From: Carboxylicivirga mesophila | GTDB taxonomy: Bacteria > Bacteroidota > Bacteroidia > Bacteroidales > Marinilabiliaceae | Assembly (NCBI RefSeq): GCF_018271975.1 | Contig: NZ_JAGUCN010000016.1 | Coordinates: 85,617-149,616 of the forward strand | Length of the DNA: 64,000 nt | Reading direction: 5' to 3' | Shown here: in pieces, positions 36,901-44,774 of the stretch | Position numbering within the stretch: position 1 is the first letter of the stretch | Layout of the letters: every line of letters begins with the position of its first letter | Program-made: the position numbers and the translations under genes | The notes under the pieces: generated by a model | The model's input: only the letters and a program-made list of their open reading frames with translations | Database searches by the model: none | Told to the model about the DNA's origin: nothing

Positions 36901-39451
36901 CTTCCCGGCATCCGGACAAGGACGTGCGCTGGTCAGCATTGAAAATGGCAATAAAGTGCTGAAGAGCTGGTGGGTCGATCCTGTAAAGGGGGAGAACAAG
37001 TTCAGCTTCGAAGTAACACCCGAAATGACGCCCAATGCATATGTGCACCTGACGCTCTTGCAGCCGCATGCGCAAACGGTGAACAACCTTCCGATACGCA
37101 TGTATGGGGTTATTCCTCTGATGGCCGAAGATCCTCAATCACACATTTATCCGGAGATTAAAATGCCTGATGAGCTTCGTCCGGAGAAAGAGGTGAAAAT
37201 TAAAGTGAGTGAGCGCGATGGCCGGCCAATGACTTACACGCTGGCCATTGTGGAGGATGGTTTATTGGACTTAACACGTTTTAAAACACCTGTTCCATGG
37301 AACCATTTCTATGCCCGCGAGGCCTTGGGGGTTAAAACGTGGGATCTGTTTGATGAGGTGATTGGCGCTTACGGCGGTAAGATTGAACAGATTTTCAGTA
37401 TTGGTGGTGATGGTGAGCTGGCCGGCAAGAAAGGTAGTCAGAAAGCCAATCGCTTTAAGCCGATGGTGAAGTTCTTCGGCCCATATGAATTGGGGAAAGG
37501 CGATACCGAGACGCATACCTTCACCATGCCACGCTATGTTGGTTCGGTGCGCACCATGGTGGTGGCTTCTTCGGGCACAGCCTATGGCGAAGCGGAAACA
37601 ACCACGCCCGTTCGTAATCCGTTAATGGTGCTGGCTACTTTGCCAAGGGTGTTAGGACCTGATGAAACCGTTGAACTACCGGTCACCGTTTTTGCCATGA
37701 AAGAAGGGGTGAAGAACGTAAAAGTGAAGGTGGAAACCAATGAAAAGCTGACTGTTGAGGGGAGCAATGAACAAGCGCTGACCTTTGCTCAAATAGGCGA
37801 GCAGGTAGCTACGTTCAGCCTGAAAGTGAATCCGCAGATGGGTGTTGGTAAAGTAAAAGTAATAGCCACATCTGGCGGCGAAACAGCAGTGGATGAGATT
37901 GAGATTGAGGTGCGTAACCCGAATCCGCCATTGACCACGATTCAGAGTGCTATTGCAGAAAAAGGTAAGAGCATAGCCATTCCATACCAACTGCCTGGCA
38001 TGGCCGGCACCAATAAGGCGACCCTGGAAGTATCGGCACTACCGCCGCTCGATTTTGGACGTCGATTAAAGTACCTGTTGCGCTATCCGCATGGATGTGT
38101 GGAGCAGACCACTTCGGCCGCGTTCCCACAATTGTATTTGGCCGATGTCATTCAGAATGGGGAAGTAACCGCCGAAAAGACAAGCACCAATGTGAAGGCA
38201 GCCATTAATAAGCTGGCTGGCTTTATCAGAAACGATGGTGGCTTAAGCTACTGGCCAGGTTCCTACGAGTCATCGGATTGGGGAACGACCTATGCCGGTC
38301 ATTTTATGCTCGAAGCCGAAAAGAAAGGCTTTAGTCTGCCGGTTGGATTTAAAAATAAATGGATTCAGTACCAAAAGAAAAAGGCCCGTCAATGGCGACG
38401 TAACAGTACATACAGAGGCCGAGATTTGGCGCAGGCCTATCGCCTGTACACATTAGCATTGGCTGGCGAGCCCGAATTAAGCGCCATGAACCGTATGCGT
38501 AATCAGTCGGGCTTATCGACCCAAACGACCTGGCGGCTGGCCGCTGCTTATGCACTGGCTGGCCATCAGCAAGTAGCGCAGGAGTTGATTGATGCCACAT
38601 CGATGAGTGTGATTAATCAGCGCGATAACAGCTACACCTACGGCTCGGAAGAACGCGATATGGCCATGATTATGGAAACCTTGGTACTGATGGGAAAAAG
38701 GAAAGAAGCTGCTGAACTACTACAAGGGCTGTCGAAGTCTTTATCATCTCAGCAATGGATGAGCACGCAAACCACTGCTTATTGCTTGTTGGCAGTATCT
38801 AAGTTTGTGGGTGATTCGGGCGTTAGTAAGGAATTTAAGTTTGAATGGAATGCCAATGGCAAGGGTACGAAAGTGAACTCTCAGTTGCCATTGTACCAGG
38901 TTGAATTGGATGTTGAAAAGAGCACGGGAACCGTCAACCTCGATAACTTATCCGATGGGCTTTTGTATGCGCGTGTCATCATGGAGGGCATCCCGGCTGA
39001 GGGCGATAAAACGGTGAAAGCGTCTAACCTGCAACTGAATGTAGAGTATAAAACAATGAATGGTCAGGCCCTGGATGTATCTCAGCTGGCGCAAGGCACC
39101 GACTTTATGGCCATCGTAACCGTTAAAAATCCGGGTAACTTTGGCGATATTGAGAACCTGGCATTGACGCAGATTTTCCCTTCAGGCTGGGAGATACGCA
39201 ATACCCGATTAGAAGACATTAAATCGGCGCACGAACTGAGCCAACCCGATTATCGTGATTACCGTGATGATAGGGTGTACTCGTATTTCGATCTGAACCG
39301 CGGTAAGCACAAACAATTTGTATTGTTACTCAATGCCAGCTATACCGGTCGCTATTATCTGCCGGCCACCAGCTGTGAGGCCATGTACAATAATGCAGTT
39401 TCAGCTCGTCAGCCCGGTCAGTGGGTTGAGGTGGTTAAAGCCGGAGAATAA
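33914..39451 (+). CDS. Alpha-2-macroglobulin family lipoprotein
   Basis: 1845-residue periplasmic protease-trapping protein. The signal peptide ends in a lipobox (MMNACQSK, Cys near residue 20). The body has several MG (macroglobulin) beta-sandwich domains, the bait region, the thioester CVEQ (C1395-Q1398) in YPHGCVEQTTSAAFPQLY, a thioester-domain helical barrel and a C-terminal MG/receptor-like domain. The thioester would covalently trap attacking proteases in periplasm, as with bacterial A2M proteins. In many Bacteroidota it is followed by pbpC; here it is followed by a PH-domain gene instead. The GC content looks higher than its neighbours. Confidence 0.95.
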   Translation: MVKRVLLYAAVIVGIVMMNACQSKPDKTTEEVTFNKKVSAFTSGIISNEASIQIQFAEKLPAVEPGQKADKGILSMRPSIKGQLVWLDAHTLQFRPEERMPSGAQFEVEVKLPELFADEKESFKFSFSTIEQNFRVQPLGLEPDAADDLKVNTYRGRITTADHVENDALEALLKASQDGRALEIEWEHQSSEKQHAFAVRGVQRSDQSSMLLMEYNGKAIGVDKSDRSEVEVPSLTDFKVTDVRVVMQPDQHVLVVFSDPLDERQNIKGLIDISEASKLRYVIERNRVKVYPSYRLTGSHKVTISEGIKNILGYAHQAEESYDMVFETPKPEVQLIGKGTILPSSSGLTFPFKAVSVKSVQVRIIKIFENNVANFLQVNRMDGQYQLRRAGRLIYKQTIRLDNDRSLDLTQWNTFSLNLADLITPEQGAIYRVELKIRKQDSVYPCGDAEATEATEEEGGITESDMAYWDQPTEYYSSYWDGYDDYYYDWRERDNPCSPMYFRNKVISRNILASDIGIIAKQGTDKEVVVAVTDLRTTQPLASVEVEIMNYQMQVVGSTRTDAQGMARIPVSQKPFLLIAKNDKQRGYLRLDDGSSLSLSRFDVSGQVVQKGMKGFIYGERGVWRPGDTLFVSFMLENKGEQLPKEHPIVFEWVNPHGQTINRQVQGLNDNNIYVFKTQTSHDAPTGMWRARIKVGGSTFEKGMRVETIKPNRLKISLDFNTDLLLPGEAAHSTLEAKWLHGAIARNLKADVKVTLNQSRTSFKKYGDYHFDDPSRRFDSEENTVFEGRLDENGKAIVDAAIDVKEAAPGMLKASFMTRVFEEGGDFSIDRFSVPYAPYPIFVGVKAPKGDKRGMLLTDTTHTVNVVTLSPKGEPMTVRNLSYYVYKVSWRWWWESSSDDLANYVGTRHQNLVASGKVNTTNGEGQFGFRVNYPEWGRYLIRVVDNTNGHATGQTVYVDWPGLAGNSRGSDPSSASMLAFNADKEKYQVGEQATISFPASGQGRALVSIENGNKVLKSWWVDPVKGENKFSFEVTPEMTPNAYVHLTLLQPHAQTVNNLPIRMYGVIPLMAEDPQSHIYPEIKMPDELRPEKEVKIKVSERDGRPMTYTLAIVEDGLLDLTRFKTPVPWNHFYAREALGVKTWDLFDEVIGAYGGKIEQIFSIGGDGELAGKKGSQKANRFKPMVKFFGPYELGKGDTETHTFTMPRYVGSVRTMVVASSGTAYGEAETTTPVRNPLMVLATLPRVLGPDETVELPVTVFAMKEGVKNVKVKVETNEKLTVEGSNEQALTFAQIGEQVATFSLKVNPQMGVGKVKVIATSGGETAVDEIEIEVRNPNPPLTTIQSAIAEKGKSIAIPYQLPGMAGTNKATLEVSALPPLDFGRRLKYLLRYPHGCVEQTTSAAFPQLYLADVIQNGEVTAEKTSTNVKAAINKLAGFIRNDGGLSYWPGSYESSDWGTTYAGHFMLEAEKKGFSLPVGFKNKWIQYQKKKARQWRRNSTYRGRDLAQAYRLYTLALAGEPELSAMNRMRNQSGLSTQTTWRLAAAYALAGHQQVAQELIDATSMSVINQRDNSYTYGSEERDMAMIMETLVLMGKRKEAAELLQGLSKSLSSQQWMSTQTTAYCLLAVSKFVGDSGVSKEFKFEWNANGKGTKVNSQLPLYQVELDVEKSTGTVNLDNLSDGLLYARVIMEGIPAEGDKTVKASNLQLNVEYKTMNGQALDVSQLAQGTDFMAIVTVKNPGNFGDIENLALTQIFPSGWEIRNTRLEDIKSAHELSQPDYRDYRDDRVYSYFDLNRGKHKQFVLLLNASYTGRYYLPATSCEAMYNNAVSARQPGQWVEVVKAGE

Positions 39452-39466
39452 ATATAATACATTGGA

Positions 39467-39503
39467 AATAAGACCCTGGGAGCTTATCACAGGGTCTTAT
39501 TCA
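39467..39503 (+). terminator. Intrinsic terminator after the A2M gene
   Basis: AATAAGACCCTG (39467-39478) and CAGGGTCTTATT (39490-39501) form a perfect 12-bp stem with an 11-nt loop. The right arm ends in TT with only weak T enrichment, but the stem is strong and 16 bp past the stop. Confidence 0.7.
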
Positions 39504-39632
39504 AATCTCATTAGTCATCATTTCGTGCTTGTTAATCACAGAAATTAACCCCTTCGTCAACTCAAATAGAACATTGAGCTAACTATTGTCCATATCTGTT
39601 AATTTTAAAATCAGATAACCAGCTACTTAACT

Positions 39633-40010
39633 ATGGGACTTTTAAATGGGATATTAGGACATGCCGGTGAAGTATCAATCGAGAAACTTAAGGAGGAATT
39701 TCATCCCATTCTGGTTGAAGGGGAGATGCTGGAAAAAGCCTATAAAGTACTCAGGGATATGTGGGTGTTTACTAATAAGCGACTCATCCTGGTGGATAAG
39801 CAAGGGGTGACCGGCAAAAAAGTAGATTACCAGAGCATACCTTATCGTTCCATTGTTCGCTTTAGTAAAGAAAGTACAGGCCTGTTTGATTTGGATGCAG
39901 AGCTTAAAATATGGCTTTCAGGTTCAAGTGAACCCATTGTTAAAGAGTTTAGTAAAAAGACCAACGTAAATGAGGTGTACCTCTTAATGAGCAAGTACAT
40001 TTTAGAATAA
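39633..40010 (+). CDS. Bacterial PH-domain protein (bPH_1 type)
   Basis: 125 residues, nearly all one PH-like domain of the bPH_1 family: GLLNGILGHAGEVSIEKLKE at the start, EAYKVLRDMWVFTNKRLILVD (strands with the TNKRL motif) and YRSIVRFSKESTGLFDLDAEL. No membrane segment. These proteins may be stress- or lipid-associated; the ligand is unknown. A 50-codon membrane-protein gene begins 24 bp downstream. Confidence 0.85.
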   Translation: MGLLNGILGHAGEVSIEKLKEEFHPILVEGEMLEKAYKVLRDMWVFTNKRLILVDKQGVTGKKVDYQSIPYRSIVRFSKESTGLFDLDAELKIWLSGSSEPIVKEFSKKTNVNEVYLLMSKYILE

Positions 40011-40034
40011 GAACCTAACCCAAATAGTTGTTAA

Positions 40035-40187
40035 ATGGCTAAGCAAAAGGAACCAATAGAGCCACGTTTTGTGGATAATGCCAAAGATCGTATGATGATG
40101 CTGTCTTTTATGGAAAAGTTGAAAGATGTGTTATTGTTTATTTTGGTGGCCGCTGTACTTACCTGGATTGTGGTGGCAGTCTTATAG
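40035..40187 (+). CDS. 50-residue single-span membrane protein
   Basis: ATG 40035 opens 50 codons: a polar, basic and acidic N-terminus (MAKQKEPIEPRFVDNAKDRM), then MMLSFMEKLKDV and the helix LLFILVAAVLTWIVVAVL, then TAG. It follows the PH-domain gene by 24 bp and likely shares its transcript. The composition and strong helix support real coding. No family recognised. Confidence 0.65.
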   Translation: MAKQKEPIEPRFVDNAKDRMMMLSFMEKLKDVLLFILVAAVLTWIVVAVL

Positions 40188-40278
40188 TGATGAGTGTCCC
40201 ACGTGGACTTAAAGTAATTAGTTTGAAAATTCTCTTACTTTCATAATTATGCTAGTTTTGCTGCATATTTGTTGAAAG

Positions 40279-40776
40279 ATGACATTCCTGAGTAAAACAA
40301 TTTTATCTCTTCTCGATTGGTTTTATAAGCCGTTTAGCAATTATCTGCCACGGCAAACCTTTAACTATGCTGCTTGTGGCGGTGTCAATACAGTGTTTGA
40401 TATATTGCTTTACTTTATTACTTATAACTACATCCTCGATAAGCATATTGTGCATACAGGCATTGTGGCTATCAGTCCGCACATTGCAGCTTTTCTATTT
40501 GTATTTCCAATTACTTTTACCACTGGGTTTTTATTGTCCAAGTATATCACTTTCACTGAATCTAACTTGCGAGGAAGGGTGCAACTGTTTCGCTACGGAC
40601 TAACCGTTGTTGGCAGCATTCTTTTAAACTACATTTTATTGAAGCTATTTGTTGAAGTGGCTGGTTTATACCCTACTTTATCAAAAATTTTGACAACAAT
40701 TATTGTGGTAGGTTACAGTTACGTTTGTCAAAAGTATTTCACCTTTAGAATTAAGATACATCCCCACGAAAGTTAA
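40279..40776 (+). CDS. GtrA-family membrane protein
   Basis: 165 residues with four membrane helices, GtrA type: FNYAACGGVNTVFDILLYFI opens the family pattern, then the FPITFTTGFLLSKYITFTES segment with the conserved Lys/Tyr-Phe-Thr motif and the tail VVGYSYVCQKYFTFR. These proteins help with flipping or transferring polyprenyl-linked glucose or other sugars. TAGTTTTG at 40253-40260 is a -7 box with no good -33. It may serve the surface-glycan genes, although these lie 10 kb away. Confidence 0.88.
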   Translation: MTFLSKTILSLLDWFYKPFSNYLPRQTFNYAACGGVNTVFDILLYFITYNYILDKHIVHTGIVAISPHIAAFLFVFPITFTTGFLLSKYITFTESNLRGRVQLFRYGLTVVGSILLNYILLKLFVEVAGLYPTLSKILTTIIVVGYSYVCQKYFTFRIKIHPHES

Positions 40777-40882
40777 AGGCCGAAGCATAATTATCCCCTT
40801 TAAGATAAATTAACGAATAATTTCTTCAATTCGTTAAACTTTCTTTCAGTACTACTGTTTTCATGGAAAAGCAAAATACACC

Positions 40883-42160
40883 ATGGAGAACAACTTCAAT
40901 CTGCCCCGTAATAATAAGAAGCGGGTGGTTATCATCGGCGCCGGATTTGGCGGCTTAAAACTAGCCAGAAAGCTAAGTGGCTCACCTTATCAGGTGGTGG
41001 TCATCGATAAACAAAACTTCCACCAGTTTCAACCTTTATTTTACCAGGTAGCAGCATCGGGCATCGAACCCAGTTCTATTTCGTTTCCGGTAAGGAAGAT
41101 CTTCCAGTCGCATAGTAATCTACATTTCCGCACCACAGAGTTGTTGTCGGTTAATACAGACGAACAGCAAATACAAACCAAAGCTGGTGTGTTGCACTAC
41201 GATTATCTGGTTTTGGCTAATGGCGTTAACACCAACTATTTTGGGTCGGTTAACCTGGAGAAATACAGCTTGCCCATGAAGAGTACTGCCGAAGCCATCA
41301 ATTTGCGAAATCGCATCTTATCGTCTTTTGAGCAGGCCAACTTGACTGAAGATACAAATGAACATGCCAAGCTGTTGTCAATTGTGATTGTAGGAGGAGG
41401 GCCAACCGGCGTGGAGCTGGCTGGTTCTATTGCCGAAATGCGCCGCTATGTGTTACCCAAGGATTATCCGGAACTAGATTTCAGTCAAATGAAGATTATG
41501 CTGTTTGAAGCCGGACCCCGTTTGTTAAATGGCATGTCGGACAGGGCAGGGAAGAAGGCACTGGAGTTTTTAAAGCGCTTAGGTGTTGAAGTGCATTTGG
41601 ATACCCGCATTGATGATTATAATGGTGATAAAATAAGCCTGTCGGATGGCAAAGAGTTGTATACGCGAAATCTGATTTGGACCGCTGGTGTCAGTGGTCG
41701 CATTACGGAAGGTATTAACGGGGAGTTGTATGTGAGAGGTAACCGCATAGCTGTTGACCGGTATAATCGTTTGCAGGGCTTTAATACTATTTTTGCTATT
41801 GGTGATGCTTGTTTGCTACAGGACGATGAACGGTATCCCAACGGTCATCCGCAGGTAGCACAGGTCGCCATTCAGCAGGCGGCTAATTTGGCCCGTAACC
41901 TCACCAGCCAAAAAGAATGGAAACCTTTCAGGTACACTGATAAAGGTAGTTTGGCCACCATTGGTCGAAATATGGCAGTGGCTGATTTACCAGGGTTTCG
42001 TTTCTCCGGGGTATTTGCCTGGATGCTCTGGTTGTTTGTGCACCTCATGGCCATTGTAGGCGTGAAAAATCGCTTCTTTATATTCGTCAACTGGGCACAA
42101 AGCTATTTCTCTCGCGATCAGTCATTGCGCATCCTTATTTCGCCTTACAGGAAGAAATAA
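40883..42160 (+). CDS. ndh: Type II NADH dehydrogenase (NDH-2)
   Basis: 425-residue FAD-dependent NADH:quinone oxidoreductase. N-terminal Rossmann motif KRVVIIGAGFGGLKLARKLS (FAD), second Rossmann motif IVIVGGGPTGVELAGSIAEM (NADH), then the FAIGDACLL segment, and a C-terminal hydrophobic stretch GVFAWMLWLFVHLMAIVGVK that anchors it to the inner membrane. Non-proton-pumping; feeds quinone pool. A 12-bp stem terminator follows. No complex I genes are in the window. Confidence 0.94.
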   Translation: MENNFNLPRNNKKRVVIIGAGFGGLKLARKLSGSPYQVVVIDKQNFHQFQPLFYQVAASGIEPSSISFPVRKIFQSHSNLHFRTTELLSVNTDEQQIQTKAGVLHYDYLVLANGVNTNYFGSVNLEKYSLPMKSTAEAINLRNRILSSFEQANLTEDTNEHAKLLSIVIVGGGPTGVELAGSIAEMRRYVLPKDYPELDFSQMKIMLFEAGPRLLNGMSDRAGKKALEFLKRLGVEVHLDTRIDDYNGDKISLSDGKELYTRNLIWTAGVSGRITEGINGELYVRGNRIAVDRYNRLQGFNTIFAIGDACLLQDDERYPNGHPQVAQVAIQQAANLARNLTSQKEWKPFRYTDKGSLATIGRNMAVADLPGFRFSGVFAWMLWLFVHLMAIVGVKNRFFIFVNWAQSYFSRDQSLRILISPYRKK

Positions 42161-42207
42161 AACCGTGCAGATACAGATATAAATTAAGTTTTGGAGCTTT
42201 TATTGAT

Positions 42208-42243
42208 AGTTGTCGGTTGTTAGCAGCCGGCAGCTTTTTTTTT
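42208..42243 (+). terminator. Intrinsic terminator after ndh
   Basis: AGTTGTCGGTTG (42208-42219) pairs with CAGCCGGCAGCT (42224-42235), 12 bp with three G-U pairs and a 4-nt loop, followed by eight more T residues. It lies 48 bp after the ndh stop and just before the convergent porQ-like gene end. Confidence 0.85.
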
Positions 42244-42251
42244 GCTTTTAA

Positions 42252-43283
42252 TTAGCGGCGGAAGTTGCCCAGGTTGGTTGAAATGCTAAAATGATTGCTT
42301 GAGCCAGCCAGGTGGTAACGGGCAGAGCCATAGGCAAAGTGGAATTTATATACCCGAAAGCCAAAGCCCCACGAAAAACCTGTTGTCGACATTTTTTCAT
42401 TAATGCCCAGCTCTTGACGGCGACGGTGATTATAGCCAACGGCCACATAAAAATTATCCGATGGCACCAGTTCAACTCCCACAACCATGTGACGCATCAG
42501 CTGGTCAAATGCATTCCCGTCATTACCTTCGCCTTCAATGATATCACCATTGCCATCACTGACTTTGTATTTCATGTTCCAGTCGAATAAATCCTGTGCG
42601 GTCAGTGAAAAGCGAAAGGGTGCATGAGCCAGTTTTTTACTGATACCTATCTGCAGGTCTGTTGGCAGAGGTTCGTAAGTATCGTTGTAAGTGGTTATTT
42701 GCGAACCAATATTTTTTAGGGTGAGTCCGGCTGAGAAAAGTCCGTCAGTTGAGGTGTACAGCACACCTAAATCAGCCGCCAAACCAAATGAATTATATTG
42801 CTCCAGGTTGGAGATAATAGGTTTTAATGAGATACCTGCCATTAATCTCGGCGACAGCGCTTTTGAATAGCTAAGATTAATGGCATATTCGGCTGCAGAG
42901 AAAGTCCCCTGTAGATTACCGTCAATATCGGCCCGGTCAAAGGTGCCATAATTAATGGCATGAACACTAATACCAAAGGTCCCAACACTTTCGATGTGAT
43001 GAGCGTAGCCTGCATAGGTCATTTTGATATCGGCTACATAAGGAACGTAGTTAAACGTTAGCGACTGATGCAGTTCACTGGAAAGGTTGGCCGGATTATG
43101 GAACACCAGACTGACATCTTCAAGGTTCATGCCTACCTGGTTGCCCCCTAACGCACCAACTCGGGCCGAATTGGTTAGGTTCAAAAAGTCATAGGTGTTG
43201 CTACCGGCTTGCTGGGCATTGGCAGATGAATGGTTTGCCAATAGTACAATGGCAGCAATTAGTATGACTGATAGTGTTTTCAT
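42252..43283 (-). CDS. porQ: PorQ-like outer-membrane protein (type IX secretion)
   Basis: 343-residue exported beta-rich protein (signal peptide to about ANA-QQ). Conserved features of PorQ/PorV-like proteins are visible: TNSARVGALGGNQVGMNLED and FHNPANLSSELHQSLTFNY with strand-rich barrel of the 14-strand FadL/PorV type, the AGYAHHIESVGTFGISVHAI and GISLKPIISNLEQYNSFGLA segments and a C-terminal F-type strand end. PorQ acts in the type IX secretion shuttle with PorU/PorZ/PorV. Other T9SS genes are elsewhere. A near-consensus promoter lies just upstream. Confidence 0.75.
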   Translation of the reverse strand: MKTLSVILIAAIVLLANHSSANAQQAGSNTYDFLNLTNSARVGALGGNQVGMNLEDVSLVFHNPANLSSELHQSLTFNYVPYVADIKMTYAGYAHHIESVGTFGISVHAINYGTFDRADIDGNLQGTFSAAEYAINLSYSKALSPRLMAGISLKPIISNLEQYNSFGLAADLGVLYTSTDGLFSAGLTLKNIGSQITTYNDTYEPLPTDLQIGISKKLAHAPFRFSLTAQDLFDWNMKYKVSDGNGDIIEGEGNDGNAFDQLMRHMVVGVELVPSDNFYVAVGYNHRRRQELGINEKMSTTGFSWGFGFRVYKFHFAYGSARYHLAGSSNHFSISTNLGNFRR

Positions 43284-43299
43284 TGTAAGTTCTAAACGG

Positions 43300-43330
43300 C
43301 AAAAATATCAAAATAGTGTCCTAATCCCAA
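43300..43330 (-). promoter_or_regulatory. Bacteroidota-type promoter of porQ
   Basis: On the minus strand TTG (complement of CAA at 43328-43330), a 20-bp spacer and TATTTTTG (complement of 43300-43307) match the consensus in both boxes. It lies 17 bp before the porQ start and touches the end of the ykgJ-type gene, so porQ is probably a separate transcription unit. Confidence 0.6.
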
Positions 43331-43825
43331 TCATTTATCAAATATCGGTTTCAGGCCTTCAACCACATCAAATACTGCCGGGCAGATGAAGGTATTCTTA
43401 TAGGTTAGGCCGGTTATCTGGTAGAAGCGTTTACGGTCGGTATGTGGGTATTCGCGGCAGGCCCTTGGACGCGATTCATACACCATGCAGTAGTTATCGG
43501 GCATTAAAAAAGGGCAGGGCGTTTCGCGAAATACATAATCACCGTCATCATCCAGTAACAGGTATTGTTCAATCACTTCTTTAGGTTTCATTTTGAGGTG
43601 ATTGGCTAATCGATCAATGTCGCGGTCTATGACAATGGGGCTGATGGATTTACAGCAATTGGCACACTGCAAACAATCGGTGTACTCAAACACCTCGTGA
43701 TGCAGACGCTGCGCTTCATCGTCCAGACTTTTTGGACGCTTCTTCTTGAGTTTTGCCAAAAATGCCTTGTTCTCTTTCGCCTTATTTCGGGCCTCCTGGT
43801 CTAATTTCTTTGGATCAAAATCCAC
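43331..43825 (-). CDS. YkgJ-family cysteine-cluster protein
   Basis: 164 residues. Like the two genes near 33 kb it holds the family motifs: CLQCANCCKSISPIVIDRD (C-x2-C-x2-CC) and CPFLMPDNYCMVYESRPRACREYP (C-x8-C-x9-C) plus a late Cys (TFICPAVF). The N-terminal 35 residues are highly charged (lysine-rich) and probably helical. It overlaps the EamA transporter gene by 11 bp and is therefore co-translated with it. Function unknown. Confidence 0.85.
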   Translation of the reverse strand: MDFDPKKLDQEARNKAKENKAFLAKLKKKRPKSLDDEAQRLHHEVFEYTDCLQCANCCKSISPIVIDRDIDRLANHLKMKPKEVIEQYLLLDDDGDYVFRETPCPFLMPDNYCMVYESRPRACREYPHTDRKRFYQITGLTYKNTFICPAVFDVVEGLKPIFDK

Positions 43826-44705
43826 GTCTGCGCAGTTTTAATTGAGAAACAAATACACCGCCAATTACCAATAAAATACCAATCATCATCTGAAGTGTAA
43901 TCACTTCGCCTAATATAATCCAGGCCAGAATGGCTGTAAAAACCGGTATCATATTCACAAACACGTTGGCTTTGGTGATGCCAATGATACGCATACCATG
44001 CGTGAAGAAGATAAATGCCAGTGACGAGGCAACAACGGCCAGCATAACAACTGCATAGATGGACTCCATGGTTAATGGTTTAGTATTCAGCACTGGCAGG
44101 TCATATATCAAAAATAAAGGCAGGAAATAAAGTAGTCCAATGGCATTTTGATAGGTGATGATACTCACTGCGTTGTAGTTGCCGGGTACCTTCTTGAGCA
44201 CCACTGAATAACCTAAAGCAGCAAAAACAGCCAAAAAAACCAACAATATACCATTAAGTGGCGCTGCCAATGAAAAGTCACCTTTGAAGATAAGTAGTAA
44301 TACGCCAGCAAATGATACAATAATACCAAGTATATTGGCCCAGCTGATGCGGCTCTTAAAAAAGAGTTTATCGGTAATGGGAGCAAAAAGCGGGATGGTT
44401 GAAACGATAACTGCACCAACTGTAGAGGACACCAGTTCCAGTCCAAAGCTTTCACCCATGAAGTAGAGAAAGGGCTCAAAAAAGGCCAGTAGCAGAAACC
44501 ATTTGAGGTCGGCTTTGCGCATGCTGACAAGCTGTCCTAACAGCTTTAAGATAATGGCAAGCAGACCGGCGCTGATGACTAAGCGCATCACAATAATGGT
44601 GAGCGGGTTGAATGAGATAAATGCCTGCTTGATCCAAACAAATGAAAAAGCCCAGCAAATCATCGATAAAATTAAACTACCCAGTACTTTGTAGCGTTCA
44701 AACAT
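43815..44705 (-). CDS. EamA/DMT-family transporter
   Basis: About 297 residues with ten membrane helices in two EamA repeats: the first (from about residue 8) has SMICWAFSFVWIKQAFISF and the second begins GILLVFLAVFAALGYSVVL. The start is ATG 44705 (MFERYKVLGSL); the frame is open to 44729 but the -7 box CAAAGGTA at 44727-44734 (minus: TACCTTTG) would overlap it. A small-molecule exporter or importer of unknown substrate. Its gene overlaps the YkgJ-type gene. Confidence 0.9.
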   Translation of the reverse strand: MFERYKVLGSLILSMICWAFSFVWIKQAFISFNPLTIIVMRLVISAGLLAIILKLLGQLVSMRKADLKWFLLLAFFEPFLYFMGESFGLELVSSTVGAVIVSTIPLFAPITDKLFFKSRISWANILGIIVSFAGVLLLIFKGDFSLAAPLNGILLVFLAVFAALGYSVVLKKVPGNYNAVSIITYQNAIGLLYFLPLFLIYDLPVLNTKPLTMESIYAVVMLAVVASSLAFIFFTHGMRIIGITKANVFVNMIPVFTAILAWIILGEVITLQMMIGILLVIGGVFVSQLKLRRRGF

Positions 44706-44726
44706 GGCACGATTTTTTGGTGAGCG

Positions 44727-44734
44727 CAAAGGTA
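44727..44734 (-). promoter_or_regulatory. -7 promoter box of the EamA gene
   Basis: TACCTTTG on the minus strand, a full -7 match, 22 bp before ATG 44705. No TTG at the expected distance was found, so the overall promoter call is moderate. It indicates that the EamA-YkgJ pair can be transcribed apart from the restriction-modification unit upstream. Confidence 0.45.
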
Positions 44735-44774
44735 GAAAAAAGCATCTCAGTAAATGCTGTCGGGTATCAGGTTT

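Noticed and set aside
36602..37138. 178-codon leftward frame inside the A2M gene
   Set aside because: Antisense shadow of a well-supported gene.
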